64,000 bases of DNA. Source: Anaerolineae bacterium (GTDB taxonomy: Bacteria > Chloroflexota > Anaerolineae > Aggregatilineales > Phototrophicaceae). Below are positions 59,785 to 64,000 of the stretch, piece by piece. Location of the stretch: NCBI GenBank assembly GCA_019912965.1, contig JAIOHM010000200.1, positions 48,160 through 112,159 of the forward strand, given 5' to 3'. The number at the start of each line of letters is the position of its first letter. Within the stretch, counting starts at the first letter, position 1. Under the pieces are notes generated by a model, which saw nothing but the letters and a program-made list of their open reading frames with translations, was not told the origin of the DNA and made no database searches. The position numbers and the translations under genes were made by a program.

Positions 59785-60423
59785 ATGACAGTACCCGATC
59801 AGGTTCGGACACGGGTATCCGGTGAGATCATCGCTACAGGGGTGTCGTTTGAAGAATACCTGGAACGATTCGCCGGAATGCACTGTGAATTGGTGGGAAA
59901 GGATGTTATCAAGATGTCGCCTGCATCATTGAAGCATAATTCGTTGATGATGTATTTGCATTCGTTGTTCGCGGCGTATTTTGAACTGCGGCCAATCGGC
60001 ACTGTGGTTATCCAACCCTTTACCCAAAAACTGGATGAAGTTTCTCCTAAACGGGAACCTGACCTGATGATTGTGTTAAATGCTCACCAGAACCGCCTTA
60101 AGGAAACGTATCTGGACGGGCCAGCGGATATTTGCGTTGAGGTTGTTTCACCCGGCACTGAGGACACAGACCGGGGCGATAAATTTGTTGAGTATGAAAA
60201 GGGCGGCGTTGGGGAATACTGGATTTTCGATCCGCTGCGTAGAGAAACACTATTTTATCGGCTCAACGATGAAGGTGTTTATATGCCACAGCAGGCGGAT
60301 GCGAATGGAAATTACACTACCCCTCTTCTGCCGGGATTATTGATTCATGTGCTGACATTGTGGCAAAACCCGCTGCCAGGGTTATACGCTGTTGGTGATG
60401 CTGTAAAAGCGATGCTGGGCTGA
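59785..60423 (+). CDS. Uma2 family (DUF820) putative endonuclease
   Basis: A 212-residue protein of the PD-(D/E)XK-like Uma2 family, very common in cyanobacteria and Chloroflexota. Typical parts are SFEEYLERFAGMHCELVGKDVIKMSP, KREPDLMIVLN (catalytic Asp), DICVEVVSPGTEDTDRGDKFVEYEKGGVGEYWIFDP, in which EVVS and the K/E in DKFVEYEK complete the nuclease core. The biological role of Uma2 proteins is not established; restriction or mobile-element functions have been proposed. A TTG at 59776 is an alternative start. The stop overlaps the endonuclease V start (TGATG), so the two are co-translated. Confidence 0.88.
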   Translation: MTVPDQVRTRVSGEIIATGVSFEEYLERFAGMHCELVGKDVIKMSPASLKHNSLMMYLHSLFAAYFELRPIGTVVIQPFTQKLDEVSPKREPDLMIVLNAHQNRLKETYLDGPADICVEVVSPGTEDTDRGDKFVEYEKGGVGEYWIFDPLRRETLFYRLNDEGVYMPQQADANGNYTTPLLPGLLIHVLTLWQNPLPGLYAVGDAVKAMLG

Positions 60424-61085
60424 TGAACATTCAACACCGTCACGGATGGAATTTGAAGCCGGAAGAAGCGATTGCCCTGCAAAAACAACTGGCGGGCGAG
60501 GTGATTTCGACACAGCCGATTGATTTGAGCAAGGTGCGGTTGGTGGCCGGGGTGGATGTGAGCGTGAAAAATGAGGTTTCGCAGGCGGCAGTGGTGGTCA
60601 TCACCTACCCCGACTTGCAGCCTGTGGAGACCGTGCTTGCCAGCCAGCCGACGCCGTTCCCGTATATCCCCGGACTGCTGAGTTTCCGGGAAGGGCCTGT
60701 GCTGGAAAAAGCCTTTGAAAAGCTGGAACATGAGCCGGATGTGTTCATCTTTGATGGGATGGGAATCGCGCATCCCCGGCGGATTGGGATTGCCAGCCAT
60801 ATGGGATTGTGGCTGAACAAGCCGACGATTGGCTGTGGGAAGACCCATCTGATTGGGGATTATCAGGAACCGGACTCCGAACGGGGTGCTTACAGCCACC
60901 TCGTCAATAAAGGTCATGTGATTGGGGTGGCGCTGCGAACGCGAACGGGCGTGAAACCGGTGTATATTTCCCCCGGTCATCTAGCTGATCTGACGACCTC
61001 GATTGAACTGACGCTGTTGTGTACCCCGAAGTACCGTTTGCCAGAGCCGATACGACTGGCTCACAATGCGGCAGGCACTTTATAG
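60423..61085 (+). CDS. nfi: Endonuclease V
   Basis: A 220-residue deoxyinosine-specific repair nuclease that cuts the second phosphodiester bond 3' of deaminated adenine. The motifs are complete: LVAGVDVSVK (catalytic Asp), FPYIPGLLSFREGP (wedge residues PYIP and catalytic Glu), and IFDGMGIAHPRRIGIASHMG (second Asp and the HPR loop). The late PVYISPGHLADLTTSIELTL segment is also typical. It overlaps the Uma2 gene by one base. Immediately after it the sequence changes to a non-coding repeat island, so this gene marks the end of a core segment. Confidence 0.94.
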   Translation: MNIQHRHGWNLKPEEAIALQKQLAGEVISTQPIDLSKVRLVAGVDVSVKNEVSQAAVVVITYPDLQPVETVLASQPTPFPYIPGLLSFREGPVLEKAFEKLEHEPDVFIFDGMGIAHPRRIGIASHMGLWLNKPTIGCGKTHLIGDYQEPDSERGAYSHLVNKGHVIGVALRTRTGVKPVYISPGHLADLTTSIELTLLCTPKYRLPEPIRLAHNAAGTL

Positions 61086-61099
61086 TTTTGGGGCCATTC

Positions 61100-61300
61100 C
61101 AGTTCCAGAAAAATACGGAAAATTCGCAAAATTCTGCAAATTCTTCAATTTCACACCTTTATTTTTTGCATTTTGCGAATCTTGTCGTCGTTGTCGGTGG
61201 TTGGTGAAAGACATTGCGCGATTTGCGGCGATTGCGATTGCGGCGGACTGGTTTTGTCGCAAATGGCAATGGGTTGCCAGTTACGAGTTTCCAGTTGCCA
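61100..61300 (+). repeat. Dispersed repeat blocks C and B and a heptad array, third copy
   Basis: Block C (AAATACGG, ATTCGCAAAA, TTGCGAATC, about 61109-61185) is followed by block B (GATTTGCGGCGATTGCGATT at 61219) and by four period-7 units GTTGCCA, GTTACGA, GTTTCCA, GTTGCCA (61273-61300). The same elements stand in a different order at 15 kb. The rest of 61086-61495 shows no gene. Confidence 0.6.
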
Positions 61301-61457
61301 GAAAAGGCGGGGCGTCTGGATGCTGTAGCTCATCTTTAATTTTAGAACTTATGTTCAGAAAAGTCAATTCGGCGGCGGTGGAGATAGGGTAGGAAGTGGG
61401 TTTGAAATGGTATGGGGTTATGAATGTAGTTATTTCCCCCATTCTTGCCTAAGACTG

Positions 61458-61463
61458 TATAAT
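61458..61463 (+). promoter_or_regulatory. Candidate -10 box of the STAND NTPase gene
   Basis: A perfect TATAAT lies 33 bases before the ATG at 61496. No convincing -35 hexamer is seen at the expected distance. GGAAAA serves as ribosome site. Confidence 0.4.
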
Positions 61464-61495
61464 ATCTTTGAAATCACGATCATTTGGAAAAAATT

Positions 61496-64000
61496 ATGCC
61501 TGAAGATAATTCAAAATCAAACTCTCCATCCCTTGATCCTGTAAATATCACAGTAGGCATATTAACAAATATTGCCTCAACAATTCTTGAACATCACGCC
61601 CAAAAACTGCAAGGTACGCTCATTGGGAAGGCACTCAAGATTGCTGGGCTGATAGAACCTGATTTTTATGATCGACTAGAGTCTCTGCTTTCTGCGGCAG
61701 CAGACTACTTCTTTGCTAATCACGAAAATTACAAGCGGCAAACAATCATTGATTTCTTTCAAGATAAGATGGTCGCAAAAGCGCTTGCTGATTCCATCCT
61801 CGATGATTTACCAGTCAACTACGAATTGCTTGAAGAATGCCTCAATCATTATTTGAATTCTGATCTTGAGGCTCAGCAACTAATGAAGCTGCGCCAACTT
61901 AGCAGCCCTAAAACAATTGTTGATGATTTTTTTGACGCATACCGACATGTAAGACGCAAACATCTGAGCACTGGACAAGTAGCCTTACTGGAAGCGATTG
62001 AAGCAAATCGCACAGAAATCCGACAAAACCAAGCCTTGCTTGAAAAGCTCTATAGCAAAGTCGAACATGAGACTTCAATGTTGCAACGGTTAAAGGATCA
62101 CTTTCGATTAATCAATCTTGATGATTTCACATCTGCGACGGCAGAAATTGTGAACACGTTTTACACAGGCAAATATCCCCTAAAGTGGGAACTTATAAAA
62201 GCAAAGGCCACTATTCAACGTGACCAAAAAGACCAAATCATTGAAGATTTATCCTCACCTCCTTCAGGGCTAGAAATTGTATGTATTACTGGTGAGATGG
62301 GGGATGGTAAGAGTTCTTTGGCATGGGAGGTTGCGCTGCAAGTTGCAAATAATATCGGTTATTGGCTGCTGCAAGTTCGCAGTAATCAAGTCCCAGAAGC
62401 ATGGCATTTGTTAGAAAATGCCGTTGTTGATAGTGGACGTAAAGGAGCTGTTGTACTTGTTGATGATTTGTTCCGCGATGACAGCTTTGTACAGGCTTTG
62501 CAAGACATGCGGGCTGATATTCCTGTTAAAGTGATTGCCACATCCCGTTTAAATGAAATACCTAACCACCTCACTTTGGCACGTTTTAGAACCATACAAC
62601 TTTTGCCACCATCAGACCATGAAAAGCAACTGGTTCTTGAAAGATTAGGATTGCACACGCTAAACGCTGAACAAAGGCAGCGATTAAAGAAGGCGACAAA
62701 CTGGCTGGTACTGATGATCGAGACGACAGCGGGTGAGAGTCTTAAGACCGTTATTAGAGATAATGTCAAACGTCTTCAAAAAATCGATACGCATGTATAC
62801 GAAGCATATGAATACATCTGCTTTGCGGGACAGTTTGATATTCTTTTTCCAGAGGTTTTTTTGAATATTTTAGATGTTACAGGGCATTTCTACAAGATTT
62901 ATGAGAAACCTACTGCTTCTGGTCTAATCTTTATGGAAACAAATGTATGGTGGGGGCAACTGCTACGGCCTTCTCATGCTTTGATTGCACAAGAATCATT
63001 GAGTGTTTATAGTCGTGATCCACAGACAGTGTTACGGAAATTTTTTGAGTCGGCAGATTTCAGAAACAGAGCACATAGACAGTTTCTTCAATCTATTTTG
63101 CTTGCTTTAATCACAAACGGTCAACACATTGAAGTGGAGATATTTCTAAAAAATGAGAATGCTTATTTTCACAATATGATCACGTTTTGTGGTCACCATG
63201 AGCTTTTTAACTCAATTACTAATATTCTAAAGAAATTACAAAAAGTTGAACTCCTTAAGCAGATCAGAGAACGAATTTTAACGGCAATTCCACTAGAATC
63301 AGATGACTGGGCATCAAAAATGATCTATGTGAGGCGATATGCCACACAATATAGTCAAGATATCATTTTTCAAGTAGCTATCTGGCTGGAACACCATGCT
63401 GAGGATGTCATTGTTCGCAGAACTTATCTCTATCTGGTGAAAGAGAAAGGAAGCAAAGAGCAGATTGGCGAGGCACTCGACAGCACACAGATCTGGCTGG
63501 AACACCATGCTGACGATGTTCAAGTCCGCAGTGATTATCTCAATCTGGTGAAAGAGAAAGGAAGCAAGGAGCAGGTTGCTGAGGCTATTGACAGCACCCA
63601 GATTTGGCTGCAACACCATCATGAGGATGTCGGAGTCCGCAGCAATTATCTGATGCTCATCAAGGAGAAAGGGAATGCCCACCAGATTGCCGAGGCACTC
63701 GACAGCACCCCTATCTGGCTGGAACACCATGACGATGATGTCATTGTCCGCAGCACTTATCTCAATCTGGTGAAGGAGAAAGGGCAAGCCCAGCAGATTG
63801 CCGAGGTACTCGACAGCACGCAGATTTGGCTGCAACACCATGACGATGATGTCATTGTCCGCAGCACTTATCTCAATCTGGTGAAGGAGAAGGTGCAAGC
63901 TCAGCAGATTGCTGAGGCACTCGACAGCACGCAGATTTGGCTGGAACACCATGATGACGATGTTCAAGTCCGCAGCACTTATCTCAATTTGGTGAAAGAG
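61496..64000 (+). CDS. STAND/NACHT-like P-loop NTPase with 37-residue tandem repeats, 3' end outside the window
   Basis: An unbroken frame of 835 codons running off the window edge. Residues 1-190 are helical and hydrophilic without a known effector motif (ILTNIASTILEHHAQKLQGT, then coiled-coil-like RTEIRQNQALLEKLYSK). The NTPase has Walker A GEMGDGKSS at 266, Walker B VVLVDDLF ending in a double Asp at 323-324, and a sensor ATSR at 348-351, the pattern of STAND ATPases. A helical part follows to about 628. From residue 629 a 37-residue unit (WLEHHADDVQVRS...YLNLVKEKG) repeats perfectly in phase. The gene is clearly more AT-rich than its neighbours, suggesting transfer. A role in phage defence is inference. 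Confidence 0.8.
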   Translation, partial: MPEDNSKSNSPSLDPVNITVGILTNIASTILEHHAQKLQGTLIGKALKIAGLIEPDFYDRLESLLSAAADYFFANHENYKRQTIIDFFQDKMVAKALADSILDDLPVNYELLEECLNHYLNSDLEAQQLMKLRQLSSPKTIVDDFFDAYRHVRRKHLSTGQVALLEAIEANRTEIRQNQALLEKLYSKVEHETSMLQRLKDHFRLINLDDFTSATAEIVNTFYTGKYPLKWELIKAKATIQRDQKDQIIEDLSSPPSGLEIVCITGEMGDGKSSLAWEVALQVANNIGYWLLQVRSNQVPEAWHLLENAVVDSGRKGAVVLVDDLFRDDSFVQALQDMRADIPVKVIATSRLNEIPNHLTLARFRTIQLLPPSDHEKQLVLERLGLHTLNAEQRQRLKKATNWLVLMIETTAGESLKTVIRDNVKRLQKIDTHVYEAYEYICFAGQFDILFPEVFLNILDVTGHFYKIYEKPTASGLIFMETNVWWGQLLRPSHALIAQESLSVYSRDPQTVLRKFFESADFRNRAHRQFLQSILLALITNGQHIEVEIFLKNENAYFHNMITFCGHHELFNSITNILKKLQKVELLKQIRERILTAIPLESDDWASKMIYVRRYATQYSQDIIFQVAIWLEHHAEDVIVRRTYLYLVKEKGSKEQIGEALDSTQIWLEHHADDVQVRSDYLNLVKEKGSKEQVAEAIDSTQIWLQHHHEDVGVRSNYLMLIKEKGNAHQIAEALDSTPIWLEHHDDDVIVRSTYLNLVKEKGQAQQIAEVLDSTQIWLQHHDDDVIVRSTYLNLVKEKVQAQQIAEALDSTQIWLEHHDDDVQVRSTYLNLVKE
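63380..64000 (+). repeat. 111-bp in-frame tandem repeat, at least 5.6 units
   Basis: Units start at 63380, 63491, 63602, 63713, 63824 and 63935, exactly 111 bp apart, and the last is cut by the window end. Units four to six are nearly identical in DNA. The variable positions cluster at the ADD/HED/DDD, Q/G/I and GSKE/GNAH/GQAQ sites, which lie on one side of the predicted helix pair. Confidence 0.9.

Noticed and set aside
63314..63967. Long open frame on the minus strand with repeats (MVFQPNLRAVECL units)
   Set aside because: It is the antisense reading of the 111-bp repeats of the NTPase gene; the plus strand carries the recognisable NTPase motifs and a ribosome site.

Overview
The window looks like a chromosomal segment of a Chloroflexota bacterium, probably Anaerolineae-like, and mostly core sequence. 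The reasons are the RNA polymerase beta subunit (closest by eye to Chloroflexota and Gram-positive forms), many lipoproteins and a sortase but no outer-membrane or LPS genes, several large GT39-type membrane glycosyltransferases, frequent TTG/GTG starts and a moderately GC-rich composition. This assignment is inference; no rRNA or tRNA gene was seen.

Layout. 0-13 kb: an acetyltransferase tail, a histone-deacetylase-like hydrolase between two paralogous small genes, asnS, a methyltransferase, a GT39 enzyme, a patatin, a double-hotdog thioesterase, a DUF2807-type lipoprotein, a hexapeptide acyltransferase and an unusual TIR/macro-like/deoxyribosyltransferase-like fusion coupled to a PlsC-type acyltransferase. 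13-16 kb: a foldback element, a cysteine synthase behind an attenuator-like leader, and a long non-coding island of heptanucleotide repeats and dispersed repeat blocks. 16-22.5 kb: a CoxE-like VWA protein, an SRPBCC protein, two tandem FtsH-like AAA proteases and a lipoprotein. 22.7-29.8 kb: GT39, tsaD, a phosphatase, an ECF sigma factor with a likely anti-sigma partner, a methyltransferase and a GNAT enzyme. 30-36 kb: a second repeat island, a sortase, a Crp/Fnr regulator, HAD and patatin genes, and a GAF/PAS histidine kinase. 36-55 kb: GT39, an M42-PhzF-M42 operon, an SNase-like lipoprotein, manA-cupin-phosphorylase, two receiver proteins followed by leucyl aminopeptidase, acyl-CoA dehydrogenase, an MBL hydrolase, two secreted proteins, an amidohydrolase and a receiver. 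55.5-61 kb: rpoB without rpoC, a Uma2 nuclease and endonuclease V. 61-64 kb: a third repeat island, then the AT-richer 5' part of a STAND-type NTPase with perfect 37-residue tandem repeats, cut by the window end.

The most interesting signals are the STAND NTPase with its recently expanded 111-bp repeats, the TIR fusion protein, and a layer of non-coding structure: period-7 arrays that repeatedly touch stop codons, a mosaic dispersed repeat present at 15, 30 and 61 kb, two foldback elements, and a promoter/terminator leader in front of the cysteine synthase gene.
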